Shown: positions 44,169 to 53,129, counted from the stretch's first letter. The stretch is DNA of 64,000 nucleotides from Bacteroidota bacterium (GCA_026391805.1 JAPLDJ010000023.1:62001-126000); one strand, 5' to 3'. Notes: generated by a model not told the origin, from the sequence alone. Numbers and translations are program-made.

Positions 44169-46160
44169 ATGGCACGAAAAAAAACCAAGAAGAATAAAAA
44201 CACGCCAGCCAGTCAGGTAAAAAACAAAAAAAATACCCCTGATCTATTTTTCCTCACGGATCGTTTTTTTGAGAAGCATGAAAAAAAGATCTTCTGGATC
44301 GGGCTGGGCCTTACCCTTTTTTTAGGCGCATTATTATTCGACCTGAGGATAAGCGACAGTTCGGATGACTCGGATTACATTCTGGCTGCACTCGATTTTA
44401 TCAGGGGAAAGTCCTTTCCGGCCTGGCACGGCTCTTTTTATCCGCTTTTCCTCTGTTTACCGGTACTGATCTTCGGAGCAAACCTGTTTGTCCTGAAATT
44501 TATTTCCTTCCTCCTGATGGCCGGTCATTTTGTGGTTCTTTTCCAGACATTCAAAAGCCGGGTAAGGCCAACGATTCTTGTAATAGTCACACTGCTGACC
44601 GCCATCAGCTCCTACATTCTCTATTTTTCCAGTTCAACGTTCAGCGAAGCGTTATATTTCTTCCTCCAGGCGTTGGCTGTTTTCTATTTCTTTAAGATCA
44701 TCGATAATCTGAACCCGGAGCCGGATGAACGTTTTCCTGATAAGAAACTCTGGATCGTATTTGGGTTACTGGCATTCCTGCTTTCAATAACCCGGAATGT
44801 CGGCCTGGGCATCGTTATTGCTTTTATTCTTTATTTTCTGCTGAACAGGCAGTATAAAGCCACACTTTACGGAATCGGCTCATTCCTGATTTTTCAGATA
44901 CCCTATTCCCTGTACCAGAAGATCTTCTGGAAAATTCCGGGTTTCAGTTTCGGAGGCCAGCTCGGTGTAATGATCCAGAAAGACGCCTACAATCCTGCGT
45001 TAGGGAACGAAGACGTTGCGGGTTTTGTGATCCGGTTTCTGAAAAATTCCGAATTATATTTCTCCAAGCACCTGCCAAAGTTCCTGGGATTAAGAGCATT
45101 TGATTCCGATCAGACCAGTTTCATTCTTACGGTGGTGATTTTTATCCTGTTTCTTACCGGGCTTATTGTTGCTTTCAGGAGAAAAAACAGGTACATGCAG
45201 TTCATCGCACTGTACCTTGCCGTTGCCATCAGCATTACATTTCTTACCCAGCAGGTAAGGTGGGACCAGGGCCGGTTGATCCTGGTCTATATTCCCCTCC
45301 TTATCATCCTGATCCTGTATGGCCTTTCTGAAATTTCAAAACACAGATACCTGAAAATCATCCCGGTGTTCGTGCTCGGGATTTTTATCATCTCATTTTT
45401 CTCGACATTTTACAGGACAGCAGATAAAGCCAGGCAGAACTGGCCTGTTCTGAAAGCCCAGGCTACCGGGCATAAATATGCCGGGTTTACACCGGACTGG
45501 GTTCATTATTTCCAGGCCAGCGAATGGGCGGCAAAGAATCTTCCGGCTGATGCGGTGATCGGATGCCGGAAAGCCTCCATGTCATTCATTTATTCAAACG
45601 GAAGGGACTTTTTCGGGATCAATAAGATTCCAGTTGTGGAAAAAGATTCCATGATTTCCTCCTTTGAGCGGCGGAATGCCGACGTGATCATCCTTGAAAA
45701 CTTTGAACTTGGAGATAAAAAATTCCCTGCTGAATACCTTGACCGGATGCGTGTATTCTCGAAAGCTTTATTTATTTCGGAGGTCCCGCAGATCTTTACC
45801 ATCGTGGAACCCGCACCTGCCTTAAGGACGAAAATGCTGAACAGTCTCACGATTTATAATATCAACATACATACCGATCTGGCCAGGTTCAGGACCATGA
45901 TCGACGACCCTGAGATGAATTTTTACGCCGTTGACCCCGATCAATTGGTAAAAAAACTGAAAGACAGCAATGTCAGGTACCTGATCATGGGAAATCTCAG
46001 GTTTAACAGTAATGTCAATGACGGAAGGATCATATCAACGATCCAGAAGTATGTTTACTGCGTAAGCTGGAAATACCCGAACATGTTCAGGAGAATCTAC
46101 CAGGCTGGCGGCGATGGTGAGGAACCTGCTGAGGTCCTGGAGATCACCTATCCTAATTAA
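44169..46160 (+). CDS. Polytopic membrane protein, GT-C glycosyltransferase-like
   Basis: The 663-residue protein has a very Lys-rich cytoplasmic start (residues 1-24, KKTKKNKN), then about 10-11 membrane segments to residue 430 and a C-terminal soluble domain of about 220 residues. The first loop contains an acidic SDDSDYILAALDFIRGKSF pattern, like the Asp/Glu pair in GT-C (ArnT/PMT-like) enzymes. These transfer sugars from polyprenyl-phosphate donors on the outer face of the membrane. I recognise no specific subfamily, so donor and acceptor remain unknown. Confidence 0.75.
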   Translation: MARKKTKKNKNTPASQVKNKKNTPDLFFLTDRFFEKHEKKIFWIGLGLTLFLGALLFDLRISDSSDDSDYILAALDFIRGKSFPAWHGSFYPLFLCLPVLIFGANLFVLKFISFLLMAGHFVVLFQTFKSRVRPTILVIVTLLTAISSYILYFSSSTFSEALYFFLQALAVFYFFKIIDNLNPEPDERFPDKKLWIVFGLLAFLLSITRNVGLGIVIAFILYFLLNRQYKATLYGIGSFLIFQIPYSLYQKIFWKIPGFSFGGQLGVMIQKDAYNPALGNEDVAGFVIRFLKNSELYFSKHLPKFLGLRAFDSDQTSFILTVVIFILFLTGLIVAFRRKNRYMQFIALYLAVAISITFLTQQVRWDQGRLILVYIPLLIILILYGLSEISKHRYLKIIPVFVLGIFIISFFSTFYRTADKARQNWPVLKAQATGHKYAGFTPDWVHYFQASEWAAKNLPADAVIGCRKASMSFIYSNGRDFFGINKIPVVEKDSMISSFERRNADVIILENFELGDKKFPAEYLDRMRVFSKALFISEVPQIFTIVEPAPALRTKMLNSLTIYNINIHTDLARFRTMIDDPEMNFYAVDPDQLVKKLKDSNVRYLIMGNLRFNSNVNDGRIISTIQKYVYCVSWKYPNMFRRIYQAGGDGEEPAEVLEITYPN

Positions 46161-46247
46161 TATGGATGATGGAGGATGGAGGATGGATGCTATTACCTTC
46201 CATCCTCCATTTTCAGACCTCAGACCTCAAACCTCAGACTTCCGACC
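46161..46247. repeat. GATGGAG and CAGACCT heptamer composite
   Basis: GATGGAG-type units (46164-46187) are followed after a short spacer by CTTCCATCCTCCATTTTC and CAGACCT x2, CAAACCT, CAGACTT, CCGACCT, CAGTCCT (46214-46255), the last overlapping the end of the YfcE-type gene. Confidence 0.85.
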
Positions 46248-46751
46248 TCAGTCCTCTGATGAACGCGGAATATCGAGAACCTCCATATCCTTCATCTGAT
46301 CTCCATCGATGACGAACCTGACCATGGTGATGGATTTATGAAAGCCGTATTTTCCCGCTGCGCCGGGATTGATGTACAGCAGGTCGTTTGCCTTGTCGTA
46401 AATTACCCTCAGGATATGAGAATGTCCGGTAATGAACAATCCTGGTTTTTCAGAGTGAATCAGCTCAATTGCTTTCTTTTCATATCGTCCGGGACCTCCT
46501 CCGATGTGTGTCATCACTACCCTGACTTTTTCAACGTCGAACACCTGCTCTTCCGGAAAAGAGATCCTGACCTCCTGCCCGTCTATATTTCCAAACACAG
46601 CACGAAACGGCCTGAAACGCCGAAGTTCTTCAGCGATCGTTATCGTGCCGATATCTCCTGCGTGCCATACCTCATCACAATCCCTGAAAAACTCAAATGT
46701 CCTGGGATGAAGAAAACCATGAGTATCTGAAAGAAGCCCGATCTTGACCAT
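46248..46751 (-). CDS. YfcE/MJ0936-type metallophosphoesterase
   Basis: The 167-residue protein has the calcineurin-like pattern of small phosphodiesterases: DTH at 9-11, the GD motif in WHAGDIGT, GN in AVFGNIDGQ, and GHSH in FITGHSHILR. Such enzymes hydrolyse phosphodiesters with two metal ions; physiological substrate is unknown. The last residues SSED are coded inside a CAGTCCT-type repeat unit, so the C-terminal end may have been altered by the repeat. It is convergent with the membrane protein gene upstream. Confidence 0.88.
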   Translation of the reverse strand: MVKIGLLSDTHGFLHPRTFEFFRDCDEVWHAGDIGTITIAEELRRFRPFRAVFGNIDGQEVRISFPEEQVFDVEKVRVVMTHIGGGPGRYEKKAIELIHSEKPGLFITGHSHILRVIYDKANDLLYINPGAAGKYGFHKSITMVRFVIDGDQMKDMEVLDIPRSSED

Positions 46752-46987
46752 GGATAACAGAATCTGACCTCAAAGTTGATGATAATTTTTAACACTCATG
46801 CTCATACAGGCTGGAAAAGGGATATATTTGTTCTGAAGTCTGAAGTCTGAAGTCTGAAGTCTGAAGTCGGAAGTCGGAGGTCTGAGGGCGGAGGTCAGAG
46901 GGCCGAAAATAGAGGATGGAAGATGGAAGATGGAAAATATTCTGTGGAATCTGTGGAATCTGTGGTAAATAAAGAATAGTAGATCAT
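46752..46987. repeat. Eleven-unit CTGAAGT heptamer array plus CTGTG element
   Basis: CTGAAGT x5, CGGAAGT, CGGAGGT, CTGAGGG, CGGAGGT, CAGAGGG, CCGAAAA (46832-46908), exactly 7-base spaced, then AGAGGATGGAAGATGGAAGA (46911-46930) and ATTCTGTGGAATCTGTGGAA (46939-46958). No gene or promoter recognised before RmuC. Confidence 0.9.
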
Positions 46988-48343
46988 ATGGCTGAAATCA
47001 TCTTAATTATTATCATTGGAGCGGTTCTGAGCATCGGGCTTGTCATGACATTCCTGAGGGTTAGCAGGATACAGGGAAATAAAGGTAATGTCGAGGCCGA
47101 AGAACTGAAAAAGCAGGTCGATGCATTGAATGCGGAAAAATCTTCCGCAGGAACAAAAATCAATTTACTCGGGGAACAGGTCAGGAATCTGACGGCATCA
47201 CTGGAAGAAAAAGAAAAAACCATTATCGGACTAAACCGTGAGGTATCCCAATTAAATGAGAAAAACAAAGGTCTTGAAGAGAAATACCAGACAAAACTGA
47301 CTGAAATAACCCAGGCCGAAGAGAAGCTGCAGGTGGCATTTAAAAACCTTGCCAACGAGATCCTGGAAGAAAAGACAAAGAAATTCACGGAACAGAACCG
47401 TTCGAAGCTTGAAGAGATCCTGAAACCGCTGGGGGACAAAATTAAGGAGTTCGAAAAGAAGGTGGACGAAACCTATGATAAGGAATCAAAACAGCGGTTT
47501 TCACTGGAAAAAGAGATCAAAACCCTGGCTGATATGAACCGGCAGATCAGCGAGGATGCCCAGAACCTTACGCATGCGCTGAGGCTGGATCCGAAAAAAC
47601 AGGGAAACTGGGGAGAACTGGTGCTGGATAAAGTACTGGAGAGTTCAGGTTTAACCAAGGGAGTGGAATACATCCGGGAATTCAGCACCCGGTCGGATGA
47701 AGGCGATAAGTATCGTCCGGATGTCATCATCAACCTGCCCGACAACAAGCACATCATCATCGACTCGAAGGTTTCACTCAACTCCTATTCGGAATTCGTG
47801 AATACCGACGATGCTGCTGAAAAAGAAAAATTCCTCAAACTCCACCTTCTTTCGATCCGTAACCACATCCGGATGCTGGGAGAAAAAGGATACCAGATGC
47901 TGGATGCATTTGATACGCCAGACTATGTTCTCCTCTTCATGCCGATCGAATCGGCGTTCAGCCTGGCACTTCAGAACGATGCGGAATTGTTCAGTTTTGC
48001 ATGGGATAAAAATGTTGTGATCGTCAGTCCCACGACGTTGCTGGCGACATTACGAACCATCGCATCCATATGGAAACATGAGAAACAAACCCAGAATGCG
48101 ATCGAAATTGCCAAACAGGGTGGCTTGCTGTACGATAAATTTGTTTCTTTCCTTGCCGATCTCGAGAAGGTCGGAAGCCAGCTTGATACCGTGAAAAAAT
48201 CGTATGACGAAGCCCATAAAAAGCTTTCATCCGGCAGTGGCAACCTGATCGGAAAAGTGGAAAAGCTAAAGGAACTCGGGGCAAGAGCATCGAAAAGTTT
48301 GCCGAGGAACCTGCTGGATAAGGCGGAGGAGAGTGAGGACTGA
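46988..48343 (+). CDS. rmuC: DNA recombination protein RmuC
   Basis: The 451-residue protein has an N-terminal membrane segment (about 3-22), a long coiled coil (about 35-135) and a C-terminal RmuC nuclease-like domain (about 150-430) with KKQGNWGELVLDKVLESSG and YRPDVIINLPDNKHIIIDSK. RmuC limits some recombination events and inversions; in E. coli it reduces inversion of short inverted repeats, which is interesting given the repeat content here. The stop codon lies in the GACTGAG unit of the next repeat array. Confidence 0.94.
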   Translation: MAEIILIIIIGAVLSIGLVMTFLRVSRIQGNKGNVEAEELKKQVDALNAEKSSAGTKINLLGEQVRNLTASLEEKEKTIIGLNREVSQLNEKNKGLEEKYQTKLTEITQAEEKLQVAFKNLANEILEEKTKKFTEQNRSKLEEILKPLGDKIKEFEKKVDETYDKESKQRFSLEKEIKTLADMNRQISEDAQNLTHALRLDPKKQGNWGELVLDKVLESSGLTKGVEYIREFSTRSDEGDKYRPDVIINLPDNKHIIIDSKVSLNSYSEFVNTDDAAEKEKFLKLHLLSIRNHIRMLGEKGYQMLDAFDTPDYVLLFMPIESAFSLALQNDAELFSFAWDKNVVIVSPTTLLATLRTIASIWKHEKQTQNAIEIAKQGGLLYDKFVSFLADLEKVGSQLDTVKKSYDEAHKKLSSGSGNLIGKVEKLKELGARASKSLPRNLLDKAEESED

Positions 48344-48616
48344 GAGCAGAGGTCAGAGTTCGGAGGATGGAGGTTGCTTCGTCCCGATGAAATCGGGACT
48401 CGCAATGACAACGTTTGGTTTAAAAAAGGAGATTGCTTCGCTCCGCTCGCAATGACAAAAGGGATCGGAACTCCCTTCTCCCCTTCTCCTTCAGGAGAAG
48501 GGGCTGGGGGGATGAGGTGGATTGGAAAATGAAAAAAGAAGAAATTAATCTGTGACAAATCTGTGTGAATCCCTGCCTGCCGGCAGGCAGGTGTGTAAAT
48601 CTGTGGTGAAACAATC
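48344..48616. repeat. Dense repeat mosaic between rmuC and rlmB
   Basis: Modules in order: degenerate CTGAGAG/GTCAGAG heptamers; GGAGGATGGA; GGTTGCTTC-GTCCCGAT/ATCGGGAC-CGCAATGACA (48372-48410); GATTGCTTCGCTCCGCTCGC plus AATGACA (48431-48457); a CCCCTTCTCCTTCAGGAGAA hairpin with GGGGCTGGGG (48480-48508); a CTGTG element with palindrome (48549-48610) ending near the rlmB start. No room for a separate promoter. Confidence 0.85.
48572..48591. repeat. 20-base perfect palindrome, copy 3
   Basis: CCTGCCTGCCGGCAGGCAGG, flanked by GTGTGAATC on the left and TGTGTAAATCTGTGG on the right. Element without palindrome: 57460-57504. Confidence 0.97.
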
Positions 48617-49360
48617 ATGACGAAAAAAGAAAACATCATCTACGGGATCTGGCCGGTGATCGAGGCCCTGAAATCCGGAAAAGAGATTGAGAAAGTCCTG
48701 ATCCAGAAAGGACTCCGGGGAGACGGCTTTCACCAGTTACATACGCACCTGAAGGAGCTGGAAATACCGCTTCAGTTTGTGCCGCTGGAAAAGCTCAACC
48801 GTTTGACCCGCCAGAACCACCAGGGCGTGGTAGCCTATATATCGGAAATCAGCTATATGAAACTTGAATCGGTCATCCCGTTCACGTATGAGCAGGGGAA
48901 AGTGCCTCTGATGTTATTGCTGGATCATATTACCGATGTAAGAAATCTTGGTGCCATTGCCCGGACGGCAGAATGCTCGGGTGTTGACGGGATCCTTCTG
49001 CCTGAAAAAGGATCGGCCCAGGTGAACCAGGATGCCATCAAGACCTCGGCGGGAGCCCTGTACAAGCTGCCGGTGATCCGTTACCAGGATGCCCGCGAAG
49101 CCGTTTCATTCATGAAGAACAGCGGACTGAAAATTATTGCCGCCACCGAAAAAGCAGCCATCGATTACACCGAAGCCGACCTGACAAAACCGATGGCATT
49201 GATCCTCGGCGCAGAAGACACCGGGATCTCCGGCGATCTGCTGAAGATGGCCGATGAACTGGTGCGGATCCCGATCATGGGAGAGATCCAGTCGCTCAAC
49301 GTTTCTGTTGCGGCCGGTGTTGTACTCTACGAGATCCTCCGTCAGCGCAAACATGCATAA
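48617..49360 (+). CDS. rlmB: 23S rRNA (guanosine-2'-O-)-methyltransferase RlmB type (SpoU family)
   Basis: The 247-residue protein has an N-terminal substrate-binding domain (about 1-80, starting IIYGIWPVIEALKSG) and a SPOUT methyltransferase domain with DVRNLGAIARTAECSGVDG, LILGAEDTGISG and IPIMGEIQSLNVSVAAGV, which form the trefoil knot SAM site. RlmB methylates G2251 in E. coli 23S rRNA; the exact target here is assumed. The downstream membrane gene starts inside its last codons (ATG 49353), giving an eight-base overlap. Confidence 0.95.
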   Translation: MTKKENIIYGIWPVIEALKSGKEIEKVLIQKGLRGDGFHQLHTHLKELEIPLQFVPLEKLNRLTRQNHQGVVAYISEISYMKLESVIPFTYEQGKVPLMLLLDHITDVRNLGAIARTAECSGVDGILLPEKGSAQVNQDAIKTSAGALYKLPVIRYQDAREAVSFMKNSGLKIIAATEKAAIDYTEADLTKPMALILGAEDTGISGDLLKMADELVRIPIMGEIQSLNVSVAAGVVLYEILRQRKHA

Positions 49361-51188
49361 ACCCATGAAGTTTCTGTTAAAGCTCACGCCTGAATTCCTG
49401 CTTTGCGGCTATATCCTTCTTTTCATTTTCTTTAAGAATCCAGATGTAGCCTGGGACCGTCCCATTAACAGCGACGGCAAAGGATACTACGCTTACCTGC
49501 CGGCCATTTTCATCTACCACGATCTGGATTATAAATTCGTCGAATCTTACGAGGGGAAATATTATCCTTCTGACCGTTCAGTCTTCAAGGAATTCCGGAT
49601 AAAAGTGGATGGAAAGATCATCAATAAATGCTTCCCCGGCCTTGCCATCCTCTGGCTGCCTTTCTTCCTGGTGGCACATTTGCTCAGTTCCTGGCTGGGT
49701 TTTCCAACCGACGGCTATTCGCTGTTGTACCAGTATGCCATTTCAATTGCTGCGCTTATCTATCTCTGGCTGGGCTGCAGGTTCCTGATGAAACTCCTGC
49801 AGCGGTTCGGGGCTTCACTCCCAACCAGCGCCTTTATCACCTTCCTGATCGCAGCAGGAACGAACATCATGTATTATACGATCGTCGAAAATTCGATGAG
49901 CCATGTCTATTCATTTTCAATCATTACCCTTCTCCTTTATTCTGCATACCGGTACTTTCAACAGAAAGAAGGAAAATACTTCATCCTTTCCACCCTTCTC
50001 TTCGCGCTGACGGTTATGATTCGGCCTACGAACATTATCATTCTGTTAATCCTGCCCCTACTGGCACAGTTTTCAACTGTCAATTACGAAAAGCGAAATA
50101 AGACCACCTGGTATTTCTTATCGGGAGTCTTTCTGATGCTTTTACTCTTCTCCCTGCAGTTGATCCTTTGGCATCACAAGACCGGACAATGGATCGTTTA
50201 CCAGTACGGAGAGGAACATTTTAATTTTCTCCATCCTCATATTCCAGGGATCCTTTTCAGTTTCAACCGTGGCTGGTTCCTTTATACTCCGGTCGCCTTT
50301 GTTTCGATGTTCGGGTTTATAGGTCTTTGGAAGGAAAACAGGAAAGCATTCTACTGGATGCTGGCATTTTTTGTGATCTTTATTTACGTTGCCTCTTCCT
50401 GGTGGATGTGGTACTACGCCTCCAAATGCGGGCAGCGAATCTTCATCGACATCTATGCTGTCGTTGCAATTCTGTTTTTTTATCTGTTTAAGATAATCGG
50501 GAATAAAAAATCCATCTTCTATCCTCTATCCTCCATCCTCCTTCTTCTTGTCGTTTTCAACGTTTTCCAGAACTACCAGCACTCCCGTTTCATCTTTCCT
50601 GCAACAGACATCACAAAGGAAATCTACAGGGATTCATTTTTCCGTCTCCATCCTGCGGCAAAGGTTTACCTCCCGGAAGATGCCGTCATTCAGCGGAAAT
50701 CCTTCTTTACCGATATGGAGAAGACAAACGGATGGGAGAACCTGAACACGCTCCGGCCGCGGATGGCCGTTTCACCGGAACACAGCTCGTTTATTGCGTT
50801 TAAACACCCTTACAGTGTTGGCAGGTACGATGAGCTGGATCCGCTTTTCACTTCTGCCAACCGCATCGTCCAGGTAACGGCTTGTGTCTATTCACCCGAC
50901 TCGGTCTCCGGATCTTCACTGGTCATTGAATTCAACGCCGGCGAGCAGAAGCTGAGCTACAATGCCTTCTTCCTCTCACCTTTCGTTCAGCCTGATCAGT
51001 GGACGGAGGTGGAAGCGGCATTTTATGTTCCGCGAGACCTTCCTCTAAAAAGCATCGCCAAGGTTTATTTTTTTAATAATAAGGGCAGTGCTCCGTTATT
51101 TATTGATAATATGAAGATCGAATATATTTCACTGAAAGACGAGGTTCAATATTCCCGGATTGAAGGAATCCGGTTACCCGAAAGATGA
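49353..51188 (+). CDS. Polytopic membrane protein, GT-C-like with C-terminal beta domain
   Basis: The start is ATG 49353 or 49365; the first gives 611 residues. About 10-11 membrane segments span residues 10-425. The first periplasmic loop has NSDGKGYYAYLPAIFIYHDL, similar in layout to GT-C enzymes. The last 180 residues are soluble, with VLQVTACVYSPDSVSGS-like strands that look like a jelly-roll or carbohydrate-binding fold. I recognise no named family. It overlaps rlmB by eight bases and shares ATGA with the next gene. Confidence 0.75.
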   Translation: MHKPMKFLLKLTPEFLLCGYILLFIFFKNPDVAWDRPINSDGKGYYAYLPAIFIYHDLDYKFVESYEGKYYPSDRSVFKEFRIKVDGKIINKCFPGLAILWLPFFLVAHLLSSWLGFPTDGYSLLYQYAISIAALIYLWLGCRFLMKLLQRFGASLPTSAFITFLIAAGTNIMYYTIVENSMSHVYSFSIITLLLYSAYRYFQQKEGKYFILSTLLFALTVMIRPTNIIILLILPLLAQFSTVNYEKRNKTTWYFLSGVFLMLLLFSLQLILWHHKTGQWIVYQYGEEHFNFLHPHIPGILFSFNRGWFLYTPVAFVSMFGFIGLWKENRKAFYWMLAFFVIFIYVASSWWMWYYASKCGQRIFIDIYAVVAILFFYLFKIIGNKKSIFYPLSSILLLLVVFNVFQNYQHSRFIFPATDITKEIYRDSFFRLHPAAKVYLPEDAVIQRKSFFTDMEKTNGWENLNTLRPRMAVSPEHSSFIAFKHPYSVGRYDELDPLFTSANRIVQVTACVYSPDSVSGSSLVIEFNAGEQKLSYNAFFLSPFVQPDQWTEVEAAFYVPRDLPLKSIAKVYFFNNKGSAPLFIDNMKIEYISLKDEVQYSRIEGIRLPER

Positions 51189-51400
51189 AGCAGACCATGT
51201 ACATCATCCGTATCCAGGGAACGAAAAAGATCCCCGATTACATCCAGATCAGGGACGAAGCCTTCACGCTGATCGCCTATTTCCGGCCAAACAACCCGAA
51301 ACGGGCTCTGACCCGCTGCAACCTCCTGGACAAAATTGACGAGATCCTGGCGATCGTCCCTAAATTACCTTACGGTGAGATGCGGAAACTTGAAATTTAA
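51185..51400 (+). CDS. Small conserved protein of unknown function
   Basis: The 71-residue protein overlaps the upstream gene by ATGA, which supports that it is translated. It has alpha/beta pattern YIIRIQGTKKIPDYIQIRD and an all-helical end, is basic (about 13 Lys/Arg), and has no membrane segment or signal. I do not recognise the family. Position before an ftsE-like gene suggests it belongs to this transcription unit. Translation of this gene could be coupled to the membrane protein. Confidence 0.65.
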   Translation: MKQTMYIIRIQGTKKIPDYIQIRDEAFTLIAYFRPNNPKRALTRCNLLDKIDEILAIVPKLPYGEMRKLEI

Positions 51401-51424
51401 TAAAGGCTGTTCGGGAAGTTTCAC

Positions 51425-51432
51425 TATTTTTG
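51425..51432 (+). promoter_or_regulatory. -7 box TATTTTTG upstream of the ftsE-like gene
   Basis: TATTTTTG matches TAnnTTTG and lies 24 bases before ATG 51457. No clear -33 box. It would give ftsE a start independent of the upstream genes. Confidence 0.4.
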
Positions 51433-51456
51433 GACATTCCAATCCAATGCTGATTC

Positions 51457-52131
51457 ATGGATAATAACGTCATCATTCAGTTCGATAAAGTTTCAATCTA
51501 CCAGAATGAGAACCTGATCCTGGCCAATGTCACGCTCGAGATCGATGAGGGTGAATTCGTTTACCTGATCGGGAAGACCGGCAGCGGGAAAAGCAGTTTC
51601 CTGAAGACCCTTTATGCTGACCTCGAAGTAAATAACGGGGCTGCTTCCGTGGCCGGGTTTGACCTGCGCACCCTCCACAACAGGGATATCCCCTTCCTGC
51701 GCAGAAAGCTGGGGATCGTATTCCAGGATTTTCAGTTGCTGATGGACCGTACCGTGGCCGAGAACCTCTTCTTTGTCATGCACGCCACAGGATGGAAGAA
51801 CAAAAAAGATATGCACCGCCGCATGCACGAGGTTCTGGCCAAGGTTAACCTGGAAACGAAGGGGAACAGCATGCCGCACAAGCTTTCCGGCGGCGAACAA
51901 CAGCGGGTGGGCATTGCCCGTGCTCTGATCAACGACCCGGAGATCATCCTTGCGGATGAGCCAACGGGAAATCTTGACCCGGAAACATCGGAGGGCATTA
52001 TCTCGTTGCTCTTCGACATCTCAAAGACGGGCAGCGCCGTACTGATGGCCACCCATAACTATACATTCTTTAATAAATTCCCGGCCAGGACCCTGCGGTG
52101 CGAGGACGGGAACATCCGGGAATCCAATTAA
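51457..52131 (+). CDS. ftsE: FtsE-like ABC transporter ATP-binding protein
   Basis: The 224-residue ATPase has Walker [10 protein letters not shown] (39-47), the signature [16 protein letters not shown], Walker [14 protein letters not shown] and a switch His in LMATHNY. The overall sequence is closest in style to FtsE, the partner of FtsX in division and peptidoglycan hydrolase control, but LolD/MacB-type ATPases look similar. No FtsX-like gene is adjacent. The permease at 37958 is 13 kb away. Its stop overlaps the convergent argF by four bases. Confidence 0.85.
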   Translation: MDNNVIIQFDKVSIYQNENLILANVTLEIDEGEFVYLIGKTGSGKSSFLKTLYADLEVNNGAASVAGFDLRTLHNRDIPFLRRKLGIVFQDFQLLMDRTVAENLFFVMHATGWKNKKDMHRRMHEVLAKVNLETKGNSMPHKLSGGEQQRVGIARALINDPEIILADEPTGNLDPETSEGIISLLFDISKTGSAVLMATHNYTFFNKFPARTLRCEDGNIRESN

Positions 52132-53129
52132 TCGCCGAGGGTTGCAACCATCACAGCCTTGATGGTGTGCAGGCGGTTTTCAGCTTCATCAAAAACAATG
52201 CTGGCAGGAGATTCAAAAACTTCCTCGGTCACTTCCATGCCATTCAGTCCGTAACGCTTATTCATGTCCTTTCCCACCTCTGTGTCGCTGTTGTGGAAGG
52301 CCGGAAGACAATGCATGAACTTCACCTTCGGATTGCCGGTCTTTTCCATCAGGGCTTTGTTGACCTGGTAAGGAAGCATCTCCTTAATGCGCTCTTCCCA
52401 CAGTTCCGGGGCTTCCCCCATCGAGACCCAGACATCGGTATAGATGAAATCAACGCCTTTAACAGCCGCGTTAACATCTTCCGTAACAAGGATTTTTGCC
52501 CCGGTTTCTTTGGCAATGGATTTACACTGTTCGATCAGGTCATTCGAAGGCCAGTACTTTTTCGGAGCTGCAGCACGGAAGTCCATGCCCATCTTGGCGG
52601 CTCCCACCATAAGCGAATTTCCCATATTGAAGCGGGCATCACCGCAATAACAGAAGGCAACCTGGTGCAGCGGCTTGTCTGAATGCTCCATGATCGTCAT
52701 GAAATCCGCCAGGATCTGTGTCGGGTGGTATTCATTCGTCAGCCCGTTCCACACCGGGACACCGGCATACTTGCCAAGCTCTTCCACGATCGACTGTCCG
52801 AAGCCGCGATATTCGATGCCGTCGTACATGCGCCCGAGCACGCGTGCCGTGTCTTTCATGGTCTCTTTTTTGCCAATGTGCGAACCTTCCGGTCCGAGGT
52901 AAGTGACCCTTGCTCCCTGGTCGAAAGCTGCCACCTCGAATGCGCAACGGGTGCGGGTGGAGGCTTTTTCGAAAATCAGCGCAATGTTCTTCCCTTTCAG
53001 GCGGGGTTGCTCTGTTCCTGCATATTTTGCTTTTTTCAGGTCGATGGAAAGATCGAGTAAAAATTTCAGTTCCTGCGGAGTGAAATCAAGTTCTTTCAGG
53101 AAATTTCTGTTTCGGAGATTGAATGACAT
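52128..53129 (-). CDS. argF: Ornithine carbamoyltransferase
   Basis: The 333-residue protein catalyses carbamoyl transfer to ornithine in arginine synthesis or catabolism. Carbamoyl-phosphate motif STRTR at 57-61, ornithine-side DVWVSMGE and the catalytic HCLPAFH are present. The SMGE motif argues for ornithine, in contrast to the N-succinyl- or N-acetylornithine enzymes of some Bacteroidota, though only biochemistry would settle this. No other arg gene is nearby. A minus-strand TAATTTTG box (53252-53259) lies about 123 bases upstream, with a hairpin in between. Confidence 0.94.
   Translation of the reverse strand: MSFNLRNRNFLKELDFTPQELKFLLDLSIDLKKAKYAGTEQPRLKGKNIALIFEKASTRTRCAFEVAAFDQGARVTYLGPEGSHIGKKETMKDTARVLGRMYDGIEYRGFGQSIVEELGKYAGVPVWNGLTNEYHPTQILADFMTIMEHSDKPLHQVAFCYCGDARFNMGNSLMVGAAKMGMDFRAAAPKKYWPSNDLIEQCKSIAKETGAKILVTEDVNAAVKGVDFIYTDVWVSMGEAPELWEERIKEMLPYQVNKALMEKTGNPKVKFMHCLPAFHNSDTEVGKDMNKRYGLNGMEVTEEVFESPASIVFDEAENRLHTIKAVMVATLGD

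Noticed and set aside
51457-52131. FtsE as partner of the FtsX-type permease at 37958
   Set aside because: They are 13 kb apart on this window, the permease resembles LolC/E more than FtsX, and nothing links their expression.
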